Source of the DNA: Lachnospiraceae bacterium 3-1
Lineage (GTDB): Bacteria > Bacillota > Clostridia > Lachnospirales > Lachnospiraceae
DNA length: 64,000 nt
Assembly (NCBI GenBank): GCA_000403255.2
Contig: KE159597.1
Location: forward strand, 109,669-173,668
Direction of reading: 5' to 3'
Shown one piece after another: positions 43,909 through 52,872 of this stretch. A program made the translations under genes and the position numbers. A model generated the notes under the pieces. It ran no database searches. It saw only the letters and a program-made list of their open reading frames with translations, and had not been told where the DNA came from. How positions within the stretch are numbered: position 1 is the first letter of the stretch; every line of letters starts with the position of its first letter.

Positions 43909-44174
43909 TGGCGTATGAGTTTACCTTTACGCCCCGTTTCCAAAAGCATTTCAAGGGTCTGGCCGCCCAGGAGAAGAAGCAGCTTAAAAACAAGCTGGAA
44001 CTTCTGGCTGAAAATCCTTCCCATCCGTCGCTGCGGACCAAACGCATCCAGGGCACCACGGACCTTTTCGAGTGCAGCGTCAACATGGACATCCGCATTA
44101 TCTGGTATTATGAAGGCGATAAAATGATTATCCTGGTAGACGTAGGGCATCACGACATATTAAGGCAATTTTAA
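43908..44174 (+). CDS. RelE/ParE-family toxin
   Basis: An 88-residue protein: EFTFTPRFQKHFKGLAAQEKKQLKNKLELLAENP, IQGTTDLFECSVNMDIRIIWYYE and VDVGHHDIL are the RelE/YafQ fold signatures with basic and histidine residues of an mRNA interferase. Overlaps its antitoxin by one base. Likely a plasmid/ICE maintenance system. Other RelE-fold activities (ParE gyrase poison) cannot be excluded. Confidence 0.83.
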   Translation: MAYEFTFTPRFQKHFKGLAAQEKKQLKNKLELLAENPSHPSLRTKRIQGTTDLFECSVNMDIRIIWYYEGDKMIILVDVGHHDILRQF

Positions 44175-44306
44175 GCAGCGGGGCGGTACGCTATGACGGC
44201 GTACTGCTTTTTGCTGCCTTTCTTTTATTGTACCCTGCAATCCTCCTGATATGCCCAATCCCACTACCGGCGATAAACCAGGAATCACTCCTGGAATGTC
44301 ACTTTT

Positions 44307-44720
44307 TTATTTTCCTGTACTTCCAAATCCGCCTGCGCCGCGCTGCTCGCCAAGCTCTGTAACAAAATCTGCGATCACAACCGGAGTAATTACAAGCTGG
44401 CCCACGCGGGAGCCTTTGGAAAGCTCCTGGGTCTGGCTGCTTACATTGCTGATGATCGCGTGAATCTCCCCGCGGTAGCCGGAATCCACCGGCGGCAGCT
44501 CACAGACCAGCCCTTTTACTGCCATGCTGGTGCGTGGAAACACATAGCCCGCATATCCGTCCGGCACTTCAATCCCAAACCCAAGAGGGACCTTTGCGAT
44601 CTCCCCCGGCTGTAACGTACAGTCATAGGGCATGTAGACATCTGCACCGGCATCGTTCCCATGCGGACGGAAAGGGCGGCGGTCCTCCGGCACGCCAAAG
44701 TCGATCAGTTTGATCTTCAT
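44307..44720 (-). CDS. dut: dUTP diphosphatase
   Basis: A 137-residue trimeric-type dUTPase with all five motifs: DAGADVYM, PRTSMAVKG, VDSGYRGEIHA (catalytic Asp), GSRVGQLVI and RGAGGFGSTG. It converts dUTP to dUMP and pyrophosphate, giving substrate for thymidylate synthase. GGCGGC with weak GAGGC precedes ATG 44720, which overlaps the ThyX stop by 4 bases. Coupling with ThyX is direct genomic evidence of a small dTMP-supply module. Confidence 0.92.
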   Translation of the reverse strand: MKIKLIDFGVPEDRRPFRPHGNDAGADVYMPYDCTLQPGEIAKVPLGFGIEVPDGYAGYVFPRTSMAVKGLVCELPPVDSGYRGEIHAIISNVSSQTQELSKGSRVGQLVITPVVIADFVTELGEQRGAGGFGSTGK

Positions 44721-45460
44721 GCGCCGCCTCCTTCCAAAAGCGCCGGATAGTCCGTTTTCAGGATGTCTCCGGGCGTCATATCCGCTTTCAGCATGTTCCC
44801 GCAGGTCATTTTCCCCTCCAGGCATTTGTCCTTTTGGCAGAAGGGACCTGTAAGGCCGGGGGCAAACAGCGCCGGGCTTAATGTATGAAGCTCCTGCCAG
44901 ATTTTTAAGAGCACGATCCGGGTCTCGTCCGTATTGCGCCGGCATACCCGCTGGCCGATGATGTGTTTCCACTGGTAGGGCGTGGCGCTGATAACCAGCA
45001 CATTCCGAAGCCCCTGGGGTGTGGCATATCCCGCCGCGTCATGGCCGATTCCCTCTGCGCACAGCTTTTCGTAACAATCCATGCCATCGTGGCAGCTTTT
45101 TAAGTATAGTTCCCGGACCGCAGCCGGGGCGGTGATGATCTCATAGGGTATGGCAAAATCCGCCTGCCCCGCATAATTGCTATACTGTAAGGACGCGCTC
45201 ATAAACTTTACTTCGTTCTGGTGCCTGGTGATCTGCGATAGGAACCTCCGGCTTGCCCCGGTGGCGGCGACGGTGATCACCGCAAATTTCTGGACCGTCG
45301 GGTGGGGAAGGGCGCTGATGGCCGCCACAGAATCCTCACTGAACGATTTTTCATAAAGGGCCATCAGGTCGTCCATTGTGGCGATCTTATGGCCCCTCTG
45401 GGTGAGCCGGGCGGCAAAGACCATGTTTTTCTCGGCCTCCGAAACCGCCTGGCAGTTCAA
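44717..45460 (-). CDS. thyX: ThyX-like FAD-dependent thymidylate synthase
   Basis: A 247-residue protein. The fold signature is present (VTVAATGASRRFLSQITRHQNEVKFMSASLQY, LRNVLVISATPYQWKHIIGQRVCRRNTDETR), but the RHRxxSxNExSxRY motif is diverged, so activity should be tested. ThyX makes dTMP from dUMP using FAD/NADPH and methylenetetrahydrofolate. The only standard start is TTG 45460, about 25 bases after GGAGG. In-frame ATC at 45484 lies 9 bases after that GGAGG and would add MRRIEVKI. See findings. Overlaps the dUTPase gene. Confidence 0.78.
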   Translation of the reverse strand: MNCQAVSEAEKNMVFAARLTQRGHKIATMDDLMALYEKSFSEDSVAAISALPHPTVQKFAVITVAATGASRRFLSQITRHQNEVKFMSASLQYSNYAGQADFAIPYEIITAPAAVRELYLKSCHDGMDCYEKLCAEGIGHDAAGYATPQGLRNVLVISATPYQWKHIIGQRVCRRNTDETRIVLLKIWQELHTLSPALFAPGLTGPFCQKDKCLEGKMTCGNMLKADMTPGDILKTDYPALLEGGGA

Positions 45461-45470
45461 TATTTTTACT

Positions 45471-45758
45471 TCAATCCGTCTGATCGGTATGTCCCTCCTT
45501 TACAATGGCTTTCAGCAAGAACAGATAGTTGAGGCTGTCTGTGATCTTTTCCTCCCATGTGCTTATCCCGTAATCCGTATCATTGTCAAAGCACATGTCG
45601 TACAGGGAAACGATATGCTTCGCCAGCATCCCGGCAAGGGCGCGTTCCGGCGTGGTGTGCTGCAAGGCTGCCGCCGCCTTAAAAGCCCCCAGCCGGTCCG
45701 TATCGTCCCCGGTGTATTCCTTCGTTTTCTTCTGCAGTGTGTCGGCACAGAGCCGCAC
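45471..45758 (-). CDS. conserved hypothetical protein of the dTMP module
   Basis: Ninety-five residues from the GTG at 45758: RLCADTLQKKTKEYTGDDTDRLGAF, ERALAGMLAKHIVSLYDMCF, TWEEKITDSLNYLFLLKAIV. It resembles phage/ICE proteins encoded near dUTPase. The reading frame stays coding-like upstream to an ATC at 45797 (ITQQEVNAVFDGQ), 8 bases after GGAGG, which is probably the real start. Its stop overlaps the ThyX 5' end. Function unknown. Confidence 0.6.
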   Translation of the reverse strand: MRLCADTLQKKTKEYTGDDTDRLGAFKAAAALQHTTPERALAGMLAKHIVSLYDMCFDNDTDYGISTWEEKITDSLNYLFLLKAIVKEGHTDQTD

Positions 45759-45906
45759 CTGCCCATCAAATACGGCATTGACTTCCTGCTGTGTGATATG
45801 GCATCCCTCCTTTGAAAAATGGATTGTCCCGAATACTGTATAGAATCCGGGACAGTTTTACTAAAAGCAGAACAAAATACACATTATAGCTCTTATCCGC
45901 TGCATT

Positions 45907-46389
45907 TCAGGCGCTCGGCAGATAAATCCAGTCGTGCATCAGGCATACGCTGGGTTCGTCCTCCCTGGGAACCAGGCGGTAGGTACATTCCCCGTACACG
46001 GTCCGTTTGTCCTCAATCTCCATTCCATACGCCTTATAGAAGCGGTATTCCAGGTTGGAAATGATACAGCGGAGCGTCTGCAGCGCCTCCCGCTGTGAAG
46101 TCACGATCAGGTCCCGGTCAATGCTGCGCTTTAAGAACAGCAGGGATTTATAAAGCTGTACCTCCGTCCGGTAAGGGCGGTAATCCTCATGCTCCAGCCA
46201 TCCGCTAAAGGCTGCCGGCCCGCTCTGGACCACATCACGTTCCGGGTGGTAATACTCGTAGCAGTCCAGGTTTGCCGTATTCAGAAGATAGAGCATTTCC
46301 CGGACCTCATTCTCCGGCATGTCATAGAACCGCAGAAGGGAGCGGTACAGATGGACGTAGCCGGGTATCGAAACAATGGTATTCACCAT
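45907..46389 (-). CDS. conserved ICE hypothetical protein
   Basis: A 160-residue protein (LYRSLLRFYDMPENEVREMLYLL, YYHPERDVVQSGPAAFSGWLEHEDY, SLLFLKRSIDRDLIVTSQREALQTL, DDEPSVCLMHDWIYL-like end). AGGAGG lies 9 bases before ATG. Located between the adhesin-sortase gene and the dTMP module. No motif or family recognised; no signal or membrane segment. Confidence 0.6.
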   Translation of the reverse strand: MVNTIVSIPGYVHLYRSLLRFYDMPENEVREMLYLLNTANLDCYEYYHPERDVVQSGPAAFSGWLEHEDYRPYRTEVQLYKSLLFLKRSIDRDLIVTSQREALQTLRCIISNLEYRFYKAYGMEIEDKRTVYGECTYRLVPREDEPSVCLMHDWIYLPSA

Positions 46390-46455
46390 AGAAAAATCCT
46401 CCTATATAGCAGGTGCGGGAGCAGACAGCCCCCGCACCGGTTTCCAATATTCCTG

Positions 46456-49400
46456 TTAATCGTTTACAGACGCCAGCTTTCCCATGACAATAAAGCGGCT
46501 CTTACCTCCGGGCGTACATGTGGACAGGGTCAGCACCTTATCACTGGACGTCACCGTAACATCAGTCTCAACGACAGACCGATCCGCCATTTCAGAAAGC
46601 CATGTGGTGTAGGCCCCGTCATCTTTCCAGCTAAGCCTCCAGGGGGAGGTGTCGCTGCCGGACTCTCCGGGTTCTGCCACAAATGTCGTGAAGATTTCCA
46701 TGGTATAGCCGCCGCCAGGGGTGACAAGGTACATCTGCGGGTGTCCGTCATAATAGCCCTGTTCGCCATACTCATTCAGCGCGGCAAACATGGAGCCGTC
46801 CCGCATGTTGTGGCCGTAGATAATGGTATTGCGGTCTGAAAAATCCGCCTGATTCTCATAGTCTGCAAACAGGCAGCCCACCTTGTTATAGGTGCCGTCA
46901 TACAGATGGTGCAGGTAATACTCGTTATTGTCTGTCTGCGTTACCGGGTAGTTGATGGCCGTATCGGGAAGGCTGAGCCACCCGATGATGTCCGGCCCGT
47001 TTTCCCTGAGGGCTTCAAAGTCAACAACAGGGAGGACCGCACTGGAATCCTCCCTGCCTGTTTCTTCCTCTGCCCCCGGTTCTTCCGGCTCCCCGGCCTG
47101 CTCCGGCACTTCCACATGTTCCGCCAGCCCGTCATAGGTCCCGGCGCTCTCGGCATACTGGCTGAGGTCGCGGACGATCAGAAACCCGCTGCCAAGAGCC
47201 AGCAACCCGCAGAGGGAAAGTACCGCAATGCAGGTGGTCTTTGCCCTGGCGGTATTTCTGCTGTGCTTTCCCTTTTTGAAATAGGCCGCAGCAGACAGTC
47301 CGCCGCCGATCACAGCCAGCGCCAGGAGCCCGCCATACAGGAAGATAAAATTATCATCCCCGGTCTGCGGTACCGCTTTGCCCGGATTGGACGGTGTGGA
47401 CGGAGTGGATGGGTTGGACGGTGTTTTCGGATTGTCCGGGCTGTCCGGCGTTTCCGGTTTCTCCGGTTTTTCATTGAAGAACTGGACCGTTGCGGTTTCG
47501 TCCGCCTTGACCTCCACCGTGGCAGCGTCGGGGATGATATAGTCCCTGCTTGCCCGGTTGGAGATTTCCGTTACGGTATAAATGCCGACACGCAGCCCCT
47601 TGACTTCGATCACGCCGGATTTCGGGGAGGTAAAGGTCTCACAATAGGAGCCGTCCGCATTCTTGACCTCAAAAGCAAACCCATCCTTGCGCCCGTCACT
47701 GGAATCCTTCGTGATCTTCAGGTTCCCGCGGTACGCCTCATTGGTAAAGCCGCACCCGGCCTCGCTGTTTTCCACAACGGCCACCTGGCCGTCCTCGGTG
47801 ATCTCAAAATAGTAGGCGTTTTCATCCATCTGGTAGCCCTCCGGCGCCTTGCTTTCCTTCACAAAATAGCCCTTTGCCAGAAGGTTCTCCGCCGTATGGT
47901 AGCCCGCATCCGATTCTTTCAGTGTGCCGATCTTCGTATCTTCGGAATCAAATTCCTTATTGCCGTTGGCGTCCTCATACAGATCGAACACCGCGCCGGA
48001 GAGGAAACGCAGGAAGGTGTTGTTATCCTTGTCCTTTTTCTCCACGGAAGAAGGCTCGTCTACCGCTTCGGTTTTCATCACCTGCACGCTGCCCCGGATC
48101 AGGGTGTTTTCCACCTTAATCTTTATGCTCTGGCCGTCCACACCGATATAGATATGGTGCTGTTCGGGGCTTACCGTATAAAGCGCCGGAGAGGAAATTT
48201 CCTTTACGATCCAGTGGCCGTAAGGGATATTCTCAAAGGCAAAGCTGCCATCCTCGCCAGTAGTAACGGTAAGCAGCGCATTTTTCCCGGTAAATTCCTC
48301 GGTATCGGGCTTAAATAATCCCATGACCGCGCCGGCCAGCTTCACATCCTCGCCGCCATCCGGGTTTTCGCCGGTTTTCACGCCGTCCACACGCCCGCGC
48401 AGCAGGTCATTGGGAACCGCCCCGCCCTCATTTACAAGAACCTGCACCAGCGCCGCCTCCTGGCCGGCATATTCAAAAACAACCGGATATTCCGTATCAG
48501 GGAGGATATAAGCGCTGTTTGTGGTGCGCTCCTTCACATAGTAGCTGCCAAAAGGCAGGTCGGAGGCAAAGGAAGCGCCATAGCCGCCCGCCTCATTCGG
48601 GTCAATGGAAACCACCTCCAGAAGCCCGCCTGCCGGGATCACGCTGCCGTCAAGGGCCGTCAGATTAGCGGAAGCATACAGCCCGAAAGAAATGTCTTTG
48701 TATTCCTCGTTCATGCCGAGCCCGAAAAGCTCGTCCGTTTCCAGCGCTTTAGACAGGCTTACCGCCACCTTCTGGCGCTCGTCATAGAGGCCAACCGCGG
48801 TCTGCGTCACTTCCACGGTTTCCCCCGCATAGGTAAGCTCCGCGTATTCCGGCTGGGTGTTTAAGACCATCCCCTCCGGCGCCTGGCGTTCCTCCAGACG
48901 GTAACGGCCCAGGTACAAAAGCCCGCTCTGTGCTGTTCCATCCTCCCCGGTGGTAAGGGTCTCCACGACGGCATCCTTTGCCGCCCTGAGCGTACCGTCG
49001 CCGGTATAAATATCTTCATCCGCGATCACGTCATAGACTGCGCCCGGAAGCCCCATGACCTCATACACCGGCTGGTACAGGCCGCCGTTCTCCTGGACGG
49101 AAGCGAATACCTCGCCGGTCTTGGTAATGGTAAGCTGCCCCTTCTGCGGCATATTGTGCTGTGTGACCGTGACAACCGCCTCGCTGCCGTCAATGGTAAA
49201 CGGCACCGGCTCACTGGATAATACATACCCATAAGGCGCCGCCACCTCATACAATTCATAATCTCCGGTGTGCAGAGGCTCCGGCAGCATCAGCCAGCCT
49301 TCATCCGAAACATAGAAGGTATCAAGGGTTTCCGGGTTCGGGTAGTAGATTTCCTGGGTGACAAGTTCCCCGGTGGACAAATCCCTGATCTGGAAGCCGG

Positions 49401-51369
49401 TGCCCGTCATCGGGATAATATTGCCGGTCTCCGCGTCGCATTTCTCCACACGCAGCCTTGCGGTAATGGTACGGTTATTCAGGATATAGCTGTAAGTCTG
49501 TCCGTTAGAGGAAACAAAGACCGTAAAATCCGGGATAAATGCCTTCCCTTCCTCGCCGGAAACCTGATGCACCGTGTAATGTCCGTAGGGGAGCATTTTG
49601 GAGGAAGCGAAGCCGTCCCCGTCCGTGGTGAGCAGGTCACGCTCGCTTTCCTTCGCTGCGTCATAGCTGCCAGCCGCTTTCAGATAGACCTCAAAAACTG
49701 CGCCGGCCTCCGGGCGCTCAATGACGCCCTCATTGGGTTCGTCCGTATTTTCATCCCCGGACACATCCGGGTCCAGGCCGTCCGTATGCTTCACAAGCTG
49801 GATATTTCCGTAAATGACCGTTTCCTTGACCTGGTTCTCGGTGGTGTTCAGTTCCACTTCATAAAGTGTGGGAGAAGCGCCCACCTCATAGACCGTATCA
49901 TTTAAGAGGTAGCCGGTGCTCGGATCGATCTCCCGCACGGTCCAGTTATCACCGCAGACATAGTACCGGGTCATAAAACTGCCGTCCGGCCCGGTGGTAT
50001 AGGTGTCTACCAGCTCGCCGTTGTTGTAAATTCCATAAGTCGCCCCGGCAAGGGTGGCGTCGCCCTGGGCGGCGCCGGTATCTGCGTCACTCTTTACCAC
50101 ATGGACACGGAATTTTTTCAGGATATTGCTGAAATGCACCGTGGCGGTCTGGCCGCTTTCAATGGTGGCATACTGCGCGGAAGGGGTCACATAGCGGTCC
50201 ACCGGCAGCTCCTTCACCAGATAGGTGCCGGGCAGCAGCTTTTCCTTGATCTGCCCGTTTTCCCCGGTAGTGACGGTTTCATCCACCTTGTTCCCCAGGA
50301 TGTCCGTGCCGGAGATTTGGAAAGGAATCCCGGACACAATGCCGTCCTCGCTGGTCTTGACAATCTTTGCGGTGCCGTAGGTCTCGGTCTTGATCTTTAC
50401 AAAGAAGGAGACCGGGTCGCTGGCGCCGGTCATCATGGTCTGGTAGCCCGGCCTCCCCCAGATCAGCATATCGTTAGCAACCGGAATATCCTTTCGGAAT
50501 TCAAAGGTGACAGGGTCCATGATCATGTTCTTGCTGGTGAACGTGTACTTGTTCCCGCTCCTTGTGGCGGAAACGCCGCTGCCTTTCAGGGTCTCCAGAT
50601 CGATTTTCAGGTTATTGGTGTCCGTGACGGTCAGGGTATAGACTTTTTTCTCCGTGTCCCATTTCAGCTCCAGTTCCGGGGCTTCACTTTTCTTCGTGGA
50701 AGTAAAGGAGGGGACCGTGGAATGGGAGGCGACCTGTGAAAGAATCCAGTTGTAGGCTTTTTCCGCAGGACGTCCGGCAATCACGCTGAAATACTGGTCT
50801 GCATTTGCCTGGCCGTTCCCATGCCGGCTGGAAGGGTCGCTGCGGAGCTGCTGCTGGTATTCCCAGAGGATGATCTGCGTCGCCATTTTATAATCGTCCT
50901 CGTTAATGCCGGACACAGGGAGGGAAGCGCCGGGTTTCCAGCCGTAGATCGTCGTCAGGGTAATGCCCCGGCGTGCTTCTGCCGGAAGGAGGTTTAAGTA
51001 ATTGCTGTTCGTACCGCTTTCCGATGTATAGGTATTGTCAGAAGTATTATAGGCAATGCCGCTCTCCACACAATAGACCTGCTGGCTGCTCCCGTCCGAA
51101 GCTGTCAGCATATAATGCCGGTAAGCGCTGCCCCCGGAACTGCTGCGCACATCCATCGTCCCGTCAGAATTGTAAACAAGGTAGGTGTAAGGCGCCGGCG
51201 CATAATAATGCCGCCCGTCAGAACCGACGTACTGGTCTCCGAGCCAGGAGCTTGCCTTCTGGCCCACGGAGGCGGCGGACGCCTGGGAAGGGAACACCCC
51301 GCAGAGGCATACTGCGCAGAGCAGGAGCGCCAGGAGCCTTTTCAGGCCGTGCTTTTTCATATTTACCAT
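46456..51369 (-). CDS. thioester/Cna-B adhesin fused to a class B sortase
   Basis: A 1637-residue surface protein. Signal peptide (residues 4-32); a thioester domain with Cys100 (YCVESG) and Gln165 (ATQIILWEYQ), which can bond to host amines. Then come about nine Cna-B/SpaA-like domains, each with a G.Y.V.E element (for example LLPGTYLVKE, LPFGSYYVKE); a Pro/Thr/Ser-rich wall stalk; a sorting motif VPQTGD at 1333-1338 with a membrane span; a short basic loop; and a second span. The last domain is a class B sortase: His1520 (IYGHNMRDGSM), Cys1618 (TLSTC), Arg1625. GAGG precedes ATG. No internal start separates the two parts. Confidence 0.88.
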   Translation of the reverse strand: MVNMKKHGLKRLLALLLCAVCLCGVFPSQASAASVGQKASSWLGDQYVGSDGRHYYAPAPYTYLVYNSDGTMDVRSSSGGSAYRHYMLTASDGSSQQVYCVESGIAYNTSDNTYTSESGTNSNYLNLLPAEARRGITLTTIYGWKPGASLPVSGINEDDYKMATQIILWEYQQQLRSDPSSRHGNGQANADQYFSVIAGRPAEKAYNWILSQVASHSTVPSFTSTKKSEAPELELKWDTEKKVYTLTVTDTNNLKIDLETLKGSGVSATRSGNKYTFTSKNMIMDPVTFEFRKDIPVANDMLIWGRPGYQTMMTGASDPVSFFVKIKTETYGTAKIVKTSEDGIVSGIPFQISGTDILGNKVDETVTTGENGQIKEKLLPGTYLVKELPVDRYVTPSAQYATIESGQTATVHFSNILKKFRVHVVKSDADTGAAQGDATLAGATYGIYNNGELVDTYTTGPDGSFMTRYYVCGDNWTVREIDPSTGYLLNDTVYEVGASPTLYEVELNTTENQVKETVIYGNIQLVKHTDGLDPDVSGDENTDEPNEGVIERPEAGAVFEVYLKAAGSYDAAKESERDLLTTDGDGFASSKMLPYGHYTVHQVSGEEGKAFIPDFTVFVSSNGQTYSYILNNRTITARLRVEKCDAETGNIIPMTGTGFQIRDLSTGELVTQEIYYPNPETLDTFYVSDEGWLMLPEPLHTGDYELYEVAAPYGYVLSSEPVPFTIDGSEAVVTVTQHNMPQKGQLTITKTGEVFASVQENGGLYQPVYEVMGLPGAVYDVIADEDIYTGDGTLRAAKDAVVETLTTGEDGTAQSGLLYLGRYRLEERQAPEGMVLNTQPEYAELTYAGETVEVTQTAVGLYDERQKVAVSLSKALETDELFGLGMNEEYKDISFGLYASANLTALDGSVIPAGGLLEVVSIDPNEAGGYGASFASDLPFGSYYVKERTTNSAYILPDTEYPVVFEYAGQEAALVQVLVNEGGAVPNDLLRGRVDGVKTGENPDGGEDVKLAGAVMGLFKPDTEEFTGKNALLTVTTGEDGSFAFENIPYGHWIVKEISSPALYTVSPEQHHIYIGVDGQSIKIKVENTLIRGSVQVMKTEAVDEPSSVEKKDKDNNTFLRFLSGAVFDLYEDANGNKEFDSEDTKIGTLKESDAGYHTAENLLAKGYFVKESKAPEGYQMDENAYYFEITEDGQVAVVENSEAGCGFTNEAYRGNLKITKDSSDGRKDGFAFEVKNADGSYCETFTSPKSGVIEVKGLRVGIYTVTEISNRASRDYIIPDAATVEVKADETATVQFFNEKPEKPETPDSPDNPKTPSNPSTPSTPSNPGKAVPQTGDDNFIFLYGGLLALAVIGGGLSAAAYFKKGKHSRNTARAKTTCIAVLSLCGLLALGSGFLIVRDLSQYAESAGTYDGLAEHVEVPEQAGEPEEPGAEEETGREDSSAVLPVVDFEALRENGPDIIGWLSLPDTAINYPVTQTDNNEYYLHHLYDGTYNKVGCLFADYENQADFSDRNTIIYGHNMRDGSMFAALNEYGEQGYYDGHPQMYLVTPGGGYTMEIFTTFVAEPGESGSDTSPWRLSWKDDGAYTTWLSEMADRSVVETDVTVTSSDKVLTLSTCTPGGKSRFIVMGKLASVND

Positions 51370-51416
51370 AGAAATCCTCGCTTTCTTATATTTGATTGGA
51401 ATACAAAAGGACAGCT

Positions 51417-52619
51417 TTACTCGCTGTCCTCCTGTTCATCGTTGATCCTATCCTCAAAATCGTCCTCGGAAAGATATTCCGTCCCGCCGTAAGCCTCGTC
51501 CGGGTCAAAGCCTTCGCCGTACCCGTCATCCTCGAAATCTTCGTCATCCTCTGCCTGCTGTTTCGGACGGACGATCTTCACATAATAGCCAACGCCTCCT
51601 GCCGCAAGCAGGGCAATGATAATAAAGATGATCGTGCCGGCGCTGCCCTTGTCCTTTTTCGGCTGCTCGGCCTGTACGGGTTCCTCCGTTTCCGCAGGTG
51701 GTTTTTCTTTCCCGGTGCAGCCCTTCAGGTCGTTCTTGCAGACCGGGCAGGCGGTATTGACTTCCCCGGCTGCGCATTTCTCCGTACAGGTGCAGACATC
51801 CTCCGCCGGGATCGCGCTCATGGTGCCCTCGCTCTTTTCCGCCAGCGCCATCAGGTCGGCCTCGGTAACGCCGTTCAGGAAGTAGACGTTGTTGCCGTCC
51901 CGCTTTCCGTCAATAATCAGATAGAACACATTCCCGTCCTCGGTGGTGATGGTGTAAAACTGTTTATCCCCATCTGCGCCGGTGGCCGTATCTAACACCG
52001 TGCCGGTGCCCTCCGGGGTAAACGCGCCGTCCGGGATAGCGGAAGCGGATTCCGTTTCCTCCTGGGAATCGGGGCTGCCGCCGTTTGTGCCGGAGGCTGT
52101 ATTACCGCCGCCATTGGCGCCCGTATTCGTACCTGTATTAGAACCGTTCCCGGAATTGCTGCTTTGGGCGTTATTATTTGTACTGCCAGGAGAAGCAGCC
52201 TGCGCCTGTGCCGGTTTTACCGCCGTGCCGCCCTGGTTCTGCTGTACCGCGGCAGCAGGTTTTTCCGTGGGTTCCGGTTCCTCATAATAAGGATTCTCAA
52301 ACTTCACGGTCTTTGAGCGGTTCCCGGCATAGTCCTGGGCGTACACGCTTACCTGCTTTTCCGTGCCGGCATAATCCTTTAAGGTAACGGAAGCCGCCCC
52401 ATTGGTCAGGGAATTGATACGGTTCCCGTCCACAAAGACCGCCTCCACGCCGGAATTATCGTCGCTGCTCTCTATTTTCAGCGTATCGCCGTCCAGAGAA
52501 GCAGCAAGCTCCGGCGGTGTGGTATCTTTGTCCCCGGTTGCATAAGCCGTCAGGGGCAAAGCTATGGCGCTTATGACAAGCATAAGCGCCAGTAGCAGAG
52601 AGATTTTTTTAGTCCTCAT
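51417..52619 (-). CDS. CD1107-family (DUF4366) mobile element surface protein
   Basis: A 400-residue exported protein: signal peptide (SLLLALMLVISAIALPLTAYA), an Ig-like domain (PELAASLDGDTLKIESSDDNSG), a long low-complexity Gly/Asn/Thr stretch, the DUF4366 region with FYTITTEDGNVFYLIIDGKR, a Cys-rich segment (CTCTEKCAAGE...CPVC), one membrane span (TIIFIIIALLAAGGVGYYV) and a very acidic cytoplasmic tail. GGAGG lies 6 bases before ATG 52619. Overlaps the DUF4315 gene end. Probably a T4SS surface component. Confidence 0.85.
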   Translation of the reverse strand: MRTKKISLLLALMLVISAIALPLTAYATGDKDTTPPELAASLDGDTLKIESSDDNSGVEAVFVDGNRINSLTNGAASVTLKDYAGTEKQVSVYAQDYAGNRSKTVKFENPYYEEPEPTEKPAAAVQQNQGGTAVKPAQAQAASPGSTNNNAQSSNSGNGSNTGTNTGANGGGNTASGTNGGSPDSQEETESASAIPDGAFTPEGTGTVLDTATGADGDKQFYTITTEDGNVFYLIIDGKRDGNNVYFLNGVTEADLMALAEKSEGTMSAIPAEDVCTCTEKCAAGEVNTACPVCKNDLKGCTGKEKPPAETEEPVQAEQPKKDKGSAGTIIFIIIALLAAGGVGYYVKIVRPKQQAEDDEDFEDDGYGEGFDPDEAYGGTEYLSEDDFEDRINDEQEDSE

Positions 52620-52854
52620 TCTTATCCTCCTGTTTCTGCAACGAGCCATCCCCGGACGGGGCGGACTGCTGCGATTTCAGAAATTCGGCCAGCTGCTGGG
52701 GTGTCAGATGGAAGCTGCGGGCAATCGCCACATAATCGGTATTCTCCAGCTCCGTTTTCTGCTTTTCCAGGTCGCGGAGCTTGGCCTGCATCTCCGCAAT
52801 CTTTGTTTTTGTCTTGTCGATCTCTTTCTCCAGTTTCTCAATCTTAGGATTCAA
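52609..52854 (-). CDS. DUF4315-family coiled-coil protein
   Basis: An 81-residue protein, almost wholly coiled coil (KIEKLEKEIDKTKTKIAEMQAKLRDLEKQ) followed by VAIARSFHLTPQQLAEFL. Matches DUF4315. AGGAGG precedes ATG. Encoded between the hydrolase and CD1107, overlapping the latter by 11 bases; constant in Tn1549-like T4SS clusters. Confidence 0.78.
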   Translation of the reverse strand: MNPKIEKLEKEIDKTKTKIAEMQAKLRDLEKQKTELENTDYVAIARSFHLTPQQLAEFLKSQQSAPSGDGSLQKQEDKNED

Positions 52855-52872
52855 TTTATTACCTCCAATCTG

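Noticed and set aside
46906..48318. 470-codon open frame on the + strand
   Set aside because: It is a GC-driven antisense shadow of the Cna-B repeats of the adhesin-sortase gene; no ribosome site or domain.
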